DNA of 64,000 bases, taken from the NCBI GenBank assembly GCA_020544305.1, contig CP058667.1, positions 434,001 to 498,000 of the forward strand, in the 5' to 3' direction. The translations under genes were made by a program, and so were the position numbers. Below, piece by piece: positions 56,107-64,000 of the stretch. How positions within the stretch are numbered: the first letter of the stretch is position 1; every line of letters starts with the position of its first letter. The DNA comes from Staphylococcus taiwanensis. Lineage in GTDB: Bacteria > Bacillota > Bacilli > Staphylococcales > Staphylococcaceae. The notes beneath the pieces were generated by a model. It ran no database searches and was not told where the DNA came from. It was given only the letters and a program-made list of their open reading frames with translations.

Positions 56107-56484
56107 ATGATTCAATCAATGTGGTTTAATTTACATGTTGAAGATTTAGAACGTAGCGAGCAATTTTACAAAAATTTAGGCTTTGAAATTAATAAAAATC
56201 CAGATATGCTAGATAAAATGGTTGGTATCCAAATCGGACAAACAATTGTGATCTTAATTGAAAATAATCATTTCGAAAAGGTGACACATGAATCAGTTTC
56301 AAAACAACCAAATGAAGTCATCATATCTTTAGGTGTAAAAACGAATGATGAAGTAGATGAGTTAATGCATAAAGTGGAAGCATTAGGTGGTAAGGTGATT
56401 GATGAACCTAAGACTTCTCAAGGATATTACGGTGCAACTTTTGCAGACCCAGATGGACATAAATACAATTTCTTAGTTTGTTAG
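56107..56484 (+). CDS. VOC (glyoxalase/bleomycin-resistance/dioxygenase) family protein
   Basis: A 125-residue protein with the paired beta-alpha-beta modules of the vicinal oxygen chelate fold (NLHVEDLERSEQFYKNLGF; ATFADPDGHKYNFLV). Possible roles are a detoxification enzyme or a binding protein. ATG 56107 is preferred over an earlier TTG/GTG because of the GAGGGGGGAG ribosome site. Last gene of the operon; terminator follows. Confidence 0.85.
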   Translation: MIQSMWFNLHVEDLERSEQFYKNLGFEINKNPDMLDKMVGIQIGQTIVILIENNHFEKVTHESVSKQPNEVIISLGVKTNDEVDELMHKVEALGGKVIDEPKTSQGYYGATFADPDGHKYNFLVC

Positions 56485-56494
56485 CTAAAAATCA

Positions 56495-56528
56495 AAAGCC
56501 CTCGAAAAATCAATTTCGAGGGCCTTAC
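56495..56528. terminator. Terminator between the VOC gene and DUF896 gene
   Basis: AAGCCCTCGAAA pairs with TTTCGAGGGCCTT, with an A-rich 5' side and T-rich 3' side, so it can act in both directions. Confidence 0.85.
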
Positions 56529-56539
56529 TTTGTATACAA

Positions 56540-56776
56540 CTAATTTTCTTGAATGTTGCCGTATTCTTCTCTTAAGTCATACACTTTATCTGGTGTAACG
56601 TCTTGACCAAGTGGGTCTAAAACTTTCATCGTTGAGAAAGTATGGAGCACTTGACCTCTAATCATACCTAAATATTCTTGTCTTAATTGATGTTGTTCTT
56701 GTTTTTCTTCAACACTCAAACTTTCAACTTTTTCTTTATTTGCTAATTGATTAATTCTATCTAATAATTCTCTCAT
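56540..56776 (-). CDS. DUF896/UPF0291 family protein
   Basis: A 78-residue two-helix protein (LLDRINQLANKEKVESLSVEEKQEQHQLRQEYL) of the UPF0291 family with the usual end (DPLGQDVTPDKVYDLREEYG). YnzC is a B. subtilis member linked to the SOS region. Conserved in staphylococci; function not established. The ribosome site AGGAGG precedes the ATG. It follows the LLM gene by 12 bases on the same strand. Confidence 0.85.
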   Translation of the reverse strand: MRELLDRINQLANKEKVESLSVEEKQEQHQLRQEYLGMIRGQVLHTFSTMKVLDPLGQDVTPDKVYDLREEYGNIQEN

Positions 56777-56788
56777 TATTTATTCCTC

Positions 56789-57733
56789 CTAATTTGTATG
56801 AGCTGGAAAGTGCGGTACAATATACGTTCCAACTTCTTCTATTAGTTCTTCGATATCACGATCATCATTTGTAAATCTTAAGATAATATGATTTGTATTA
56901 ATTGATTCATAAGCTTTTAATATTTGTAATAAATTTTTACGTCCAGTACGGAAACCACCTTTGATTGGTTTAACAATTTCGTTTGGATTTCGGGATAAAT
57001 CAATCATTAAGATATTCATAAACGGTTTGAAGCGGTCAGTGCCACTGTGCCATTCATTTACGAGTTTCTTTTGATCTTGAAAAGGTTGGGCGTAAAATAA
57101 CCAACCATCCATATGTTGTTGTAACCAGGACATAGACTGTCTTGAGTAGCCTGTACCAAACATAGGAATCGTATGATACTTAGGCAATGCTTGTAACCCT
57201 GAATCCTCATATAATTCAAAAATTGAATTTGAGATGTTGGGAGAATGTGATTGCCAAAGTGCTCTTAATGATTGAATGGTTGTTTGATAACGTTCTGTTA
57301 ATTCACTTTCATTTACTTTAAATGCAGGGAATTCGAAAGAACGATCACCGGTAGCCATACCAAGTAATAAACGTTGATTGGAAATAAGATCAAGTGAGGC
57401 TGCTGATTTAGCTAGGTGGATAGGATGTCGTAAGGTTGCTACGGTACTACCCGTACCTAGTGCAATCTTAGAGGTAAAGGCACTCAGATAGGTTAAAAAG
57501 ACGAACGGATCATAATTCGTTGTAACATTGCCTAAATGAGGACTGTACAGTGGATTATCTCTCACAGATAAACTTGTAAATCCCAAAGACTCCGCTTTTT
57601 GAGCGAGTCTCACTTGCGCATCAAAATCTATATTATTTTGTTGTTTATTATCAAATGGTATGGATAAACCTAGCGTCAATTTATTATTTTTAAACGTTCG
57701 TTTAAATCCCTCATGTTCATCGATATCTGACAT
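56789..57733 (-). CDS. LLM-class (luciferase-like) flavin-dependent oxidoreductase
   Basis: A 314-residue F420/FMN-type luciferase-like monooxygenase barrel: LSVRDNPLY near 55, LGTGSTVATLRHPIHLAKSAASLDLIS near 95-120 and the GMATGDRSFEFPAF segment typical of the family. The substrate is unknown. The promoter region upstream (57734-57900) carries several ACAACAT/ATGTTGT elements and faces away from the TetR gene's terminator. Confidence 0.82.
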   Translation of the reverse strand: MSDIDEHEGFKRTFKNNKLTLGLSIPFDNKQQNNIDFDAQVRLAQKAESLGFTSLSVRDNPLYSPHLGNVTTNYDPFVFLTYLSAFTSKIALGTGSTVATLRHPIHLAKSAASLDLISNQRLLLGMATGDRSFEFPAFKVNESELTERYQTTIQSLRALWQSHSPNISNSIFELYEDSGLQALPKYHTIPMFGTGYSRQSMSWLQQHMDGWLFYAQPFQDQKKLVNEWHSGTDRFKPFMNILMIDLSRNPNEIVKPIKGGFRTGRKNLLQILKAYESINTNHIILRFTNDDRDIEELIEEVGTYIVPHFPAHTN

Positions 57734-57765
57734 GTCTTTCCCTCCTAACTCAATTGAATATTAAA

Positions 57766-57869
57766 ACAACATGTATTATTTAACTAACACTTGTTGTATA
57801 AATGTAATATACGCCCTATTTGAATATTATACAACATACATGCTTATGAAACATGTTGTTTAGACAACA
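57766..57869. promoter_or_regulatory. Cluster of TTGTTGT/ACAACA elements before the LLM gene
   Basis: ACAACATGTATTA lies at 57766-57778, the arms GTTGTATAA and TTATACAAC further right, and the perfect inverted repeat TGTTGT-TTAG-ACAACA at 57854-57869. Likely regulator binding sites; ACAACATGTATTA recurs at 60935-60947. Confidence 0.5.
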
Positions 57870-57903
57870 ATGTTAACGATGTGTTGTTTTGTTTGGATTT
57901 TCC

Positions 57904-57940
57904 ATAAAAAAACTTCCAAGGCTATGCCTCAGAAGTTGAA
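57904..57940 (-). terminator. Terminator of the TetR gene at 57941
   Basis: Read on the minus strand, AACTTC-TGAGGC and GCCT-TGGAAGTT form the stem, followed by seven T residues. Confidence 0.8.
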
Positions 57941-58507
57941 TTATAAGTGTGTTATATGATGAATTAAGAAAGGTAAATTTTTATCTATAAAAGATTCAGC
58001 AGAAAGTGAACTTGTATCGAGCCAATGTCGGGCAAGTCCACAAATACCTGCAGCAAGGAAACTTGCACTATTAACAAGTATCTCAATATCATGATCTGGA
58101 TAGCTATTTCGCAACATAATTGTAAAGATATCTTCTAACTCATTATTAATACGTTTATGTGCTTGATTACAAAATGTTTCACTGTTTAGCTTACATGATT
58201 CTTGAACTTCAACCATATAATGTGCAATTGAAACAAATAGATTAGAAATAACGATTTCATTTATAACGTCAGAAATTGATAAAGTGTCATTCAAATCTTT
58301 CAGAATCGTTTCAGATAAAGTGTAGTCGAGAATATCATATTTATCAGTAAAATGTGCATAAAATGTTGCACGATTCACTGTAGCACGTTCAGTAATGTCT
58401 TTTACAGTAATTTGAGACATTCTTTTCTCTCGAGAAACCTCTTGAAACGCTTCTACCAGTAATTTCTTTGTTCTAATAATTCGAGGATCAACTTTAGTCG
58501 TAGACAA
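57941..58507 (-). CDS. TetR-family regulator
   Basis: A ~188-residue repressor with the helix-turn-helix SQITVKDITERATVNRATFYAHFTDKYDIL. The upstream in-frame ATG at 58531 overlaps the strongest ribosome site (GGGAGGTG), while TTG 58507 stands 7 bases after it, so TTG 58507 is the likely start. It lies downstream of the DUF4811/exporter genes in the same direction and upstream of the LLM gene; targets may include either. Confidence 0.83.
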   Translation of the reverse strand: MSTTKVDPRIIRTKKLLVEAFQEVSREKRMSQITVKDITERATVNRATFYAHFTDKYDILDYTLSETILKDLNDTLSISDVINEIVISNLFVSIAHYMVEVQESCKLNSETFCNQAHKRINNELEDIFTIMLRNSYPDHDIEILVNSASFLAAGICGLARHWLDTSSLSAESFIDKNLPFLIHHITHL

Positions 58508-58590
58508 TACAGACACCTCCCTTGATGACATATCACTTACATTAAATTATCTGTCGAAAAGAGAGGGTTGTCAAAGTTCACGCTTGTTGG

Positions 58591-59328
58591 TTATTTAAGC
58601 ATTTCTTTAATTTGTTTTGTAGCAAGACGTTGTTTTTCATCGCTTATATAATTTTTAAGTTCTTTCTCAGATGCTTTAGGGTGTGATTGTTTATAGGCCA
58701 TCATTTTATTTTGCAGTTCTTTTTTAATTCTATTTTGTGATTTTGATGATGCCATTTGATTTTTTTGAAGTTGCTTCGCTTGTTTTGCATCTAGTACGAC
58801 CCATGTATCATTAGGTACTGTAACAATAGATGTTTGTTTTATAAGTTCTTTTTTATTGTTTCCAAAATCAAACAGATAACGGTAGAAGTCGTTTTTCCAA
58901 GACCAATATGTTTTAGTTGTTTTAACTGTCGCTTGGTCTACATCTGCTGTTCTATAGAAAGCTTGCTTCTTTATTGAATCTGATAAATCTTCTTTTTTAG
59001 TACTTGGTTTAAAATGTGTAGATGGTTTGTCATCATTTTTATGTGTTTTATAAACCATGACATAATTAAAAGAATCATTACCTATTTCATTTGCAATTAA
59101 CATGTTAGTGGGAGATTTTGATGAACCAGCAGAATAAATTTGTTTTTCGGGTTCATTGATAGTTTCTTTCTCCATACCAAAATGGTGTGTCATATTTGCT
59201 ACGATACCAATGATTAATACTGTGAATAGAATAGTCAACAAGGTACCTACGACATAACGTGTAAGTTTATGTGGTATTAATGTCCATGATGCGAATACGG
59301 CAATGGTTAATATTATTAAGATAATCAT
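58591..59328 (-). CDS. DUF4811 membrane protein
   Basis: A 245-residue protein with two N-terminal membrane helices (~2-20 and ~25-48) and a large, mostly extracellular or surface-exposed, Lys-rich domain. It fits DUF4811, which is typically encoded beside an LmrB-type MFS exporter, as here: its start codon directly follows the exporter's stop. It probably assists that pump. The coiled, basic C-terminus (MASSKSQNRIKKELQNKMM onward) is notable. Confidence 0.82.
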   Translation of the reverse strand: MIILIILTIAVFASWTLIPHKLTRYVVGTLLTILFTVLIIGIVANMTHHFGMEKETINEPEKQIYSAGSSKSPTNMLIANEIGNDSFNYVMVYKTHKNDDKPSTHFKPSTKKEDLSDSIKKQAFYRTADVDQATVKTTKTYWSWKNDFYRYLFDFGNNKKELIKQTSIVTVPNDTWVVLDAKQAKQLQKNQMASSKSQNRIKKELQNKMMAYKQSHPKASEKELKNYISDEKQRLATKQIKEMLK

Positions 59329-60846
59329 TTATTCTTCCTCGCTTTCTGAGTGATTCATTTTCAAGAAAGGAACGATAATTAATCCAATGACGGCAAATGC
59401 TACGCCGATTAGAAATGCAGTATTAAAACCATCAATGGATGCTTGTTGTGCATGTTCAGCATAAAGTAATGGATTTGCATCTTTTAAACTTTTAGCTGGC
59501 ATATGATTGTTAATCATATTTTGCGTAATAGATGTTAGCAATGCGACTGCTATAGAAGAGGCAACTTGTCTAGCAGTGTTGTTTGCTGCTGTACCGTGTG
59601 TACCCATTCTAGTTGGCAAGGCATCCATTGCATTTGTTGTTAAAGGCATCATGATTAAAGCCACACCAAACATACGTATTGAGTATAAAACTAAAATAAG
59701 CGTCGGTGATGTCGTATCAGTTAAAAATCCAAAAGGTAATGAAGCTAATGCTAAAATTACAAAGCCAACAAAAGCTAAACGTTTAATACCTATTTTGTTA
59801 TACAGTGATCCAGAAATTGGTGAAATGAAGCCTAGCATTAAGGCACCAGCAAGTAAGGTTAAACCAGACTCAAATGGTGAGAACCCATGAATATTTTGTA
59901 AATAAGTAGGTAGCATCATTTCAACCCCATACATAGCCATTGTCACAACAATAAGGCCAATCGTTGCAATGACAAATCCTTTAGATTTAAATACACGCAA
60001 ATCTAAGAACGGATCATCTAATTTAAATTGACGCATACAGAACCAACCGATAATCATAACACTAATGACAAGCGGTAATATGACGTAATTGAAACTTCCC
60101 CAGCCTTCGCTAGAAACATTTGAAAAGCTCCATAAAAATAATCCGAAACCAAGACTTGATAAAATAAGTGACCAAATATCTAGTTTAACCTTTCTATTTG
60201 GTATGACATCTTTCATAAAAATAAAACTTAGTATAAAAGCAATCGCTACAATAATAATTGGAATCACAAAAATGTTACGCCATGAATCGCTTATTGTGAG
60301 TCCGAGCATCGTATGTTCTTTATTTAATATCCAACCGGCAAATGTTGGTCCAAGTGCTGGCGCTAATCCAACAGCTAAACCACTCAACCCCATCGCAGTA
60401 CCACGTTTGTTTGGTGGGAACATGTTAATGATGATGATTTGCATCAATGGCATCATTAAACCAACTGCGATTGCGGTAACAATTCGACCGACTAAGAAAA
60501 TAATCCAACTATCGCTATTTGACGGTGCAATGGCAGTTAGTATTAAACCAATTAATAAAATGGCATATGCAATAACGTGTAACCACTTTGTTGAAAAACG
60601 AGTAGCTAAGTAGGCAGATAATGGGACCATTATGCCGTTAGCTAATAGAAACCACGTAGTTGCTTGTTGTACGGTACTAAAATCAATATTAAAATCTTTC
60701 ATTAATGTTGGTAGTGCAGTACCTAATGACGTTTGCATTAAGGCACCTGCAAACGTTGCAAGTAAAATGACAAACATGACCATTATTTTATTATATGGTT
60801 TGCCATGTTGATCTAAGTCAAATTTAGTATTTATATTCTCTGACAT
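59329..60846 (-). CDS. DHA2-family multidrug exporter (LmrB/EmrB-like)
   Basis: A 505-residue, 14-helix MFS proton antiporter. Family motifs are QTSLGTALPTLMKDF (helix 1 end), ATRFSTKWLHV (motif A region), GLAVGLAPALGPTFAGWIL (motif C) and the conserved C-terminal NAMDALPTRMGTHGTAANNTARQ. It is likely to export toxic compounds such as lincosamide-like drugs, bile or phenolics; specificity is not determinable. It is cotranscribed with DUF4811 and divergent from a TetR gene. Its leader carries a stem overlapping the ribosome site (60857-60893). Confidence 0.92.
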   Translation of the reverse strand: MSENINTKFDLDQHGKPYNKIMVMFVILLATFAGALMQTSLGTALPTLMKDFNIDFSTVQQATTWFLLANGIMVPLSAYLATRFSTKWLHVIAYAILLIGLILTAIAPSNSDSWIIFLVGRIVTAIAVGLMMPLMQIIIINMFPPNKRGTAMGLSGLAVGLAPALGPTFAGWILNKEHTMLGLTISDSWRNIFVIPIIIVAIAFILSFIFMKDVIPNRKVKLDIWSLILSSLGFGLFLWSFSNVSSEGWGSFNYVILPLVISVMIIGWFCMRQFKLDDPFLDLRVFKSKGFVIATIGLIVVTMAMYGVEMMLPTYLQNIHGFSPFESGLTLLAGALMLGFISPISGSLYNKIGIKRLAFVGFVILALASLPFGFLTDTTSPTLILVLYSIRMFGVALIMMPLTTNAMDALPTRMGTHGTAANNTARQVASSIAVALLTSITQNMINNHMPAKSLKDANPLLYAEHAQQASIDGFNTAFLIGVAFAVIGLIIVPFLKMNHSESEEE

Positions 60847-60856
60847 AATAACCTTC

Positions 60857-60893
60857 CTTTAAAAGTACTGGTTAAATGTAACAACTTTTAAAG
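60857..60893 (-). promoter_or_regulatory. Leader hairpin of the exporter mRNA
   Basis: Perfect 10-bp arms CTTTAAAAGT and ACTTTTAAAG with a 17-base loop. On the minus strand the stem ends in AAAG, the first bases of the ribosome site AAAGGAAGG. It could tune translation, or be a regulator site. Confidence 0.5.
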
Positions 60894-60982
60894 AGAAAAA
60901 GGAGAACAAAATAAAATGTGATGTTTAAAATAAGACAACATGTATTAAAATGTATTATATTACTAAGTGAAAGGATGATGGG

Positions 60983-61582
60983 ATGACGTATAGTCGAAAA
61001 ACGCAATTGACACAACGTTTACTTAAACAGGCACTAATTAATTTATTGAAACACAAGCATTTTGAAGAAGTGACGATAAATGAGATTGCTCAAGAAGCTT
61101 ATGTAACAAGAAGTACTTTTTACAGATACTATGATGATAAATACGAGTTATTATCTGATATTGAAGATGAGATGTTGAATTTTATTAAAGAACAAAGAGA
61201 ATTCGATTTAAAAAGCGATGAAAACATTGAGGTTTTTGAGATTAGAAGTATTGTGAATTTATTCGAAAAACTTGAACCTTATTCAGAAGTATTAAAAGTG
61301 TTACTTACGAATGCCGGTATCATTAGCTTTAAAATGAAAATTAGAAATCTTATATCAAAGCGTTTTGAATTTTTAAGTCATATATCTTATGGTTCGAAGC
61401 TAAGAAGAGAGTTAGGCAAGGAATATCTTATTGCGATCATTGTTAACACATTTGAATATTGGGCGCAAAATAAGGATGAAATCGATGTAGAAGAGATTGG
61501 CCAATTTATAATAGAAATTTATCAAAGTGGTATGATAAAAGCTCTGAATTTAAAATCAGAAGATTTGAGGAAATTAAATTAA
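60983..61582 (+). CDS. TetR-family regulator divergent from the exporter
   Basis: A 199-residue TetR protein, helix-turn-helix EEVTINEIAQEAYVTRSTFYRYYDDKYELL (~28-57), with a C-terminal domain like that of other small efflux regulators. ATG 60983 has GAAAGGATG upstream. It likely represses the exporter-DUF4811 operon; ACAACATGTATTA at 60935-60947 in the shared promoter is a candidate site. Confidence 0.87.
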   Translation: MTYSRKTQLTQRLLKQALINLLKHKHFEEVTINEIAQEAYVTRSTFYRYYDDKYELLSDIEDEMLNFIKEQREFDLKSDENIEVFEIRSIVNLFEKLEPYSEVLKVLLTNAGIISFKMKIRNLISKRFEFLSHISYGSKLRRELGKEYLIAIIVNTFEYWAQNKDEIDVEEIGQFIIEIYQSGMIKALNLKSEDLRKLN

Positions 61583-61690
61583 AAATAAAAAAGTTTGATT
61601 TTTCAGATAAATTTAAGTATATTATTAAACTAAGAAGTAGAATATTTAATATTTTGTGTATCTTAGCACTTTGAAAATAACAAAGGGGTA

Positions 61691-61708
61691 TGTTGTTTAA
61701 CTACAACA
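61691..61708 (+). promoter_or_regulatory. TGTTGT-N6-ACAACA inverted repeat before the permease
   Basis: Perfect 6-bp arms with a TTAACT spacer, 38 bases before the permease start. The half-sites equal those at 57854-57869 (spacer 4 there). Confidence 0.5.
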
Positions 61709-61745
61709 ACTAGGGATAATCATACTGAATAGCTTACTCCAGGGG

Positions 61746-63137
61746 ATGGAGAAGAAGACTATGAACAGACACATTCAGTTAATTGCAATTGGCGGTGCAA
61801 TCGGGACAGGTTTATTCTTAGGTGCTGGACAATCAATTCACCTAGCCGGACCTTCGATATTATTAACGTACATTATAGTAGGTTTAGTCCTCTTTTTATT
61901 CATGAGAGCGATGGGAGAAATGCTACTATCGAATTTAGGTTTTAAATCATTTGCAGATATTGCACATCATTATATTGGTCCGCTTGCAGGCTTTATTGTT
62001 GGTTGGACGTACTGGTTTACGTGGATTGTAGCAGGTATGGCAGAAGTAACAGCAGTTGCGAAATATGTTAATTTTTGGTGGCCATCTATTCCAAGTTGGT
62101 TAACTGCATTATTTACAGTTTTAGTGCTTATGACATTAAATTTAATGAGTGCTAAGATATTTGGTGAAATGGAATTTTGGTTTGCATTAATCAAAGTTAC
62201 GACCATTGTTGCGTTGATTATTGTAGGTATTGTCATGATTATTATGGGAATGCATACTTCAAGTGGTATAGCACAATTATCAAATATTTGGAATCACGGT
62301 GGATTCTTCCCACATGGGGGTACAGGTTTCTTATTATCATTTCAAATGGCCATCTTTTCATTTATAGGAATTGAATTGATTGGTATTACAGCTGGAGAAA
62401 CAAGAGATCCTCATAAGACAATTCCACAAGCGATTAATAATGTACCATACAGAATATTAATTTTTTATGTGGGTTCATTAGCTGTAGTCATGTCAGTAGT
62501 GCCGTGGGATAAATTAAACCCTGCAGATAGCCCATACGTTAAATTATTTGGTTTAGTGGGGTTACCTTTTGCAGCAGGTGTAATTAACTTTGTAGTACTT
62601 ACTGCTGCTGCTTCAGCGTGTAATAGTGGTATTTTTGCAGATAGTAGAACGATGTATGGGCTTGCTGCACGTAAACAAGCACCACCATTTTTACAAAGAA
62701 CAAATAAAAATGGTGTTCCTTACTACTCTATCTTAATTACATGTGGGTTATTACTTATTGCCGTAGTCCTTAATTACGCAATTCCTAACGCTACCGAAGT
62801 ATTTGTTTATATTTCAACTGTATCAACGGTGCTTAATATTATTATTTGGACAATCATCATGATTGCTTATTTAGGTTTCTTAAAAAATAAACCTGAATTA
62901 CATGAACAAAGTGAATTTAAATTACCAGGTGGAAAAGGAACGGCATATGTTATTTTAACTTTCTTCGTATTTATCTTTATCGTGTTAGCATTAGATAAAG
63001 ATATTAGAATTGGGGTTTTAGTAGCACCAGCATGGTTAGCAGTACTATGCCTAATGTATTTACGTTATAAAAAAGAAAAACGTAAAGAAGGTATTGATTT
63101 AGATGAAGAAGCTAAAAAGCCACTTCCAGAGGATTAA
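61746..63137 (+). CDS. APC-family amino acid permease (CycA-like)
   Basis: A 463-residue permease with 12 membrane helices. The start NRHIQLIAIGGAIGTGLFLGAG is the signature of the amino acid transporter branch that includes CycA (D-serine/D-alanine/glycine), GabP and aromatic permeases. GIELIGITAGETRDPHKTIPQAIN and SACNSGIFADSRTMYGLA are further signatures. ATG 61746 abuts AGGGG; ATG 61761 is better spaced from GGAG and is an alternative that would shorten the N-terminus by five residues. Specificity between CycA and relatives is not certain. Confidence 0.87.
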   Translation: MEKKTMNRHIQLIAIGGAIGTGLFLGAGQSIHLAGPSILLTYIIVGLVLFLFMRAMGEMLLSNLGFKSFADIAHHYIGPLAGFIVGWTYWFTWIVAGMAEVTAVAKYVNFWWPSIPSWLTALFTVLVLMTLNLMSAKIFGEMEFWFALIKVTTIVALIIVGIVMIIMGMHTSSGIAQLSNIWNHGGFFPHGGTGFLLSFQMAIFSFIGIELIGITAGETRDPHKTIPQAINNVPYRILIFYVGSLAVVMSVVPWDKLNPADSPYVKLFGLVGLPFAAGVINFVVLTAAASACNSGIFADSRTMYGLAARKQAPPFLQRTNKNGVPYYSILITCGLLLIAVVLNYAIPNATEVFVYISTVSTVLNIIIWTIIMIAYLGFLKNKPELHEQSEFKLPGGKGTAYVILTFFVFIFIVLALDKDIRIGVLVAPAWLAVLCLMYLRYKKEKRKEGIDLDEEAKKPLPED

Positions 63138-63445
63138 ATAAAAGTAATGAGTTGATTATAAAACTCTAAAAGACGAGTCTGGGACATAATTCCTAGAGAA
63201 ATAGCCAGTAAATGAGTTTTAACAAATTCATTTACTGGCTTCTTTATTTACAATACTCCGTATTGTTGGCTCGCTTTCTTAGGGGACAGCTTCAGCCTGT
63301 AGTCTTCAGCTTGTCCTGTTCCCTCAAGAGTCTCGCCAAAATACTTTGTATTTATATGTAATTTTACATTGTAATACTTTAAAAAAATAAAGCACTTTCG
63401 TATAATTTAATAAACATCACTAAACTAAATTAACGAGGTGCCTTA
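63138..63445. repeat. Repeat-rich gap between the permease and the IS
   Basis: It begins with a TGGGACATAATTCC repeat end (from 63179) like that at 29150. Next comes the permease terminator (63203-63246, arms AGCCAGTAAATGA and TCATTTACTGGCT). A degenerate inverted repeat follows at 63269-63340 (GGCTCGC-TTTCTTAGGGGACAG against CTGTTCCCTCAAGAG-TCTCGCC). The left boundary of the insertion sequence should lie between about 63340 and 63430 but could not be fixed without its right end. Confidence 0.6.
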
Positions 63446-64000
63446 TGTATAAAAATTATAACATGACTCAACTTACTCTACCAATGGAAACTTCAGTTCT
63501 TATCCCCACAAATGATATTTCACGACATGTAAATGATATTGTTGAAACAATTCCTGACAATGAATTCGACGAATTCAGACATCACCGTGGTGCAACTTCG
63601 TACCATCCTAAAATGATGTTAAAAGTGATTCTATATGCCTACACACAATCTGTATTCTCAGGTCGTAAAATAGAAAAAATGCTTAATGATAGCATCCGAA
63701 TGATGTGGCTATCACAAAATCAAAAACCTTCTTATAAAACAATTAATCGATTTAGAGTAAATCCAAAAGTAGATGCTTTATTAGAATCTTTATTTATTCA
63801 ATTTTACAGTCAGTGTATAAAACAAAATCTTATAGATGATAAAGCTATTTTTATTGATGGTACAAAAATTGAAGCAAATTCCAATCGATATACATTTGTA
63901 TGGAAAAAGAGTATTCAAAACCATGAATCAAAGATGAATGAGGATTCTAAAGCCCTCTACCATGAATTGGTAACCAATAAAATCATACCGGAAATCAAAG
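63446..64000 (+). mobile_element. IS1182-family transposase, 5' part (runs off the window)
   Basis: 185 codons open to the window edge. The N-terminus (RHHRGATSYHPKMMLKVILYAYTQSVFSGRKIEKM) and the first catalytic Asp region (AIFIDGTKIEANSNRYTFVWKKS) are characteristic of IS1182/IS1272-type DDE transposases common in staphylococci. The ribosome site GAGGTG precedes the ATG. Whether the element is complete cannot be seen. Members of this group are reported to target inverted repeats, consistent with its place beside terminator-like hairpins. Confidence 0.88.

Noticed and set aside
60089..60613. A 174-codon plus-strand open frame inside the exporter gene
   Set aside because: Antisense shadow of a conserved membrane transporter; no ribosome site or recognisable domain.

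Overview
The window is low-GC Firmicute DNA whose gene content and order point to a coagulase-negative Staphylococcus. From memory, the same backbone lies near the betA end of the S. aureus chromosome: betA, M20 hydrolase, MFS, acyl-CoA synthetase (mbcS), SDR, mqo, fda, class III aminotransferase and amino acid permease, then alsS-budA and pyrD. A lipoprotein tannase, a TetX-like flavin monooxygenase and an aromatic-decarboxylase-like operon are accessory additions. Tannase is best known from S. lugdunensis, but the species cannot be fixed from this sequence alone.

0-17 kb (central metabolism): the 3' end of betA; a large AraC-type regulator; two very similar M20 amidohydrolases flanking an MFS exporter; a YozE-like small protein; an MbcS-type acyl-CoA synthetase; a decayed SDR gene beside a LysR gene; pyruvate phosphate dikinase (ppdK), with CcpN-like boxes in front and its regulator ppsR broken by an internal deletion behind; and malate:quinone oxidoreductase. 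17-21 kb: a beta-glucoside PTS and 6-phospho-beta-glucosidase, controlled by a divergent GntR/UTRA repressor through two copies of an 18-bp operator.

21-28 kb (phenolics-flavoured accessory region): surface tannase and its LysR regulator, a methyltransferase with a YciI-like partner, and a PadR regulator followed by a TetX-like monooxygenase behind three CGATATATCG operators. A tandem array of about 124-bp palindromic repeats follows, then class I aldolase (fda). 28-37 kb: a P-loop kinase gene split by a roughly 150-bp staphylococcal repeat; a DUF4015 lipoprotein; an LPQTG surface protein; a SAM-I riboswitch with a lone MetQ lipoprotein; and a convergent aminotransferase/permease pair, each with a CodY-like box.

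37-49 kb: alsS-budA (acetoin), preceded by a long leader with a terminator; a zinc-ribbon membrane protein paired with a TcaA-like protein; a CocE-type hydrolase with a divergent TetR; a candidate small hydrophobic (type I-like) toxin; two DUF3278-like membrane proteins; queH; a small membrane protein; and pyrD. 49-64 kb: fructosamine kinase; a six-gene TetR operon with two amidohydrolase-2 enzymes, one resembling nonoxidative aromatic decarboxylases; a divergent DUF2316-NmrA-VOC operon sharing one perfect TetR-type operator; DUF896; an LLM-family oxidoreductase; a TetR; a DUF4811-LmrB-like exporter pair with another divergent TetR; a CycA-type permease; and the start of an IS1182-family transposase running off the right edge.

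Three genes are broken (SDR, ppsR, P-loop kinase). The best leads for something undescribed are the tandem palindrome array, the PadR/TetX-like and tannase loci seen as a phenolics response, the small-toxin candidate, the alsS leader, and the loss of the PPDK regulator while PPDK itself is intact. All family assignments are made by eye from the sequence; no database search was run.
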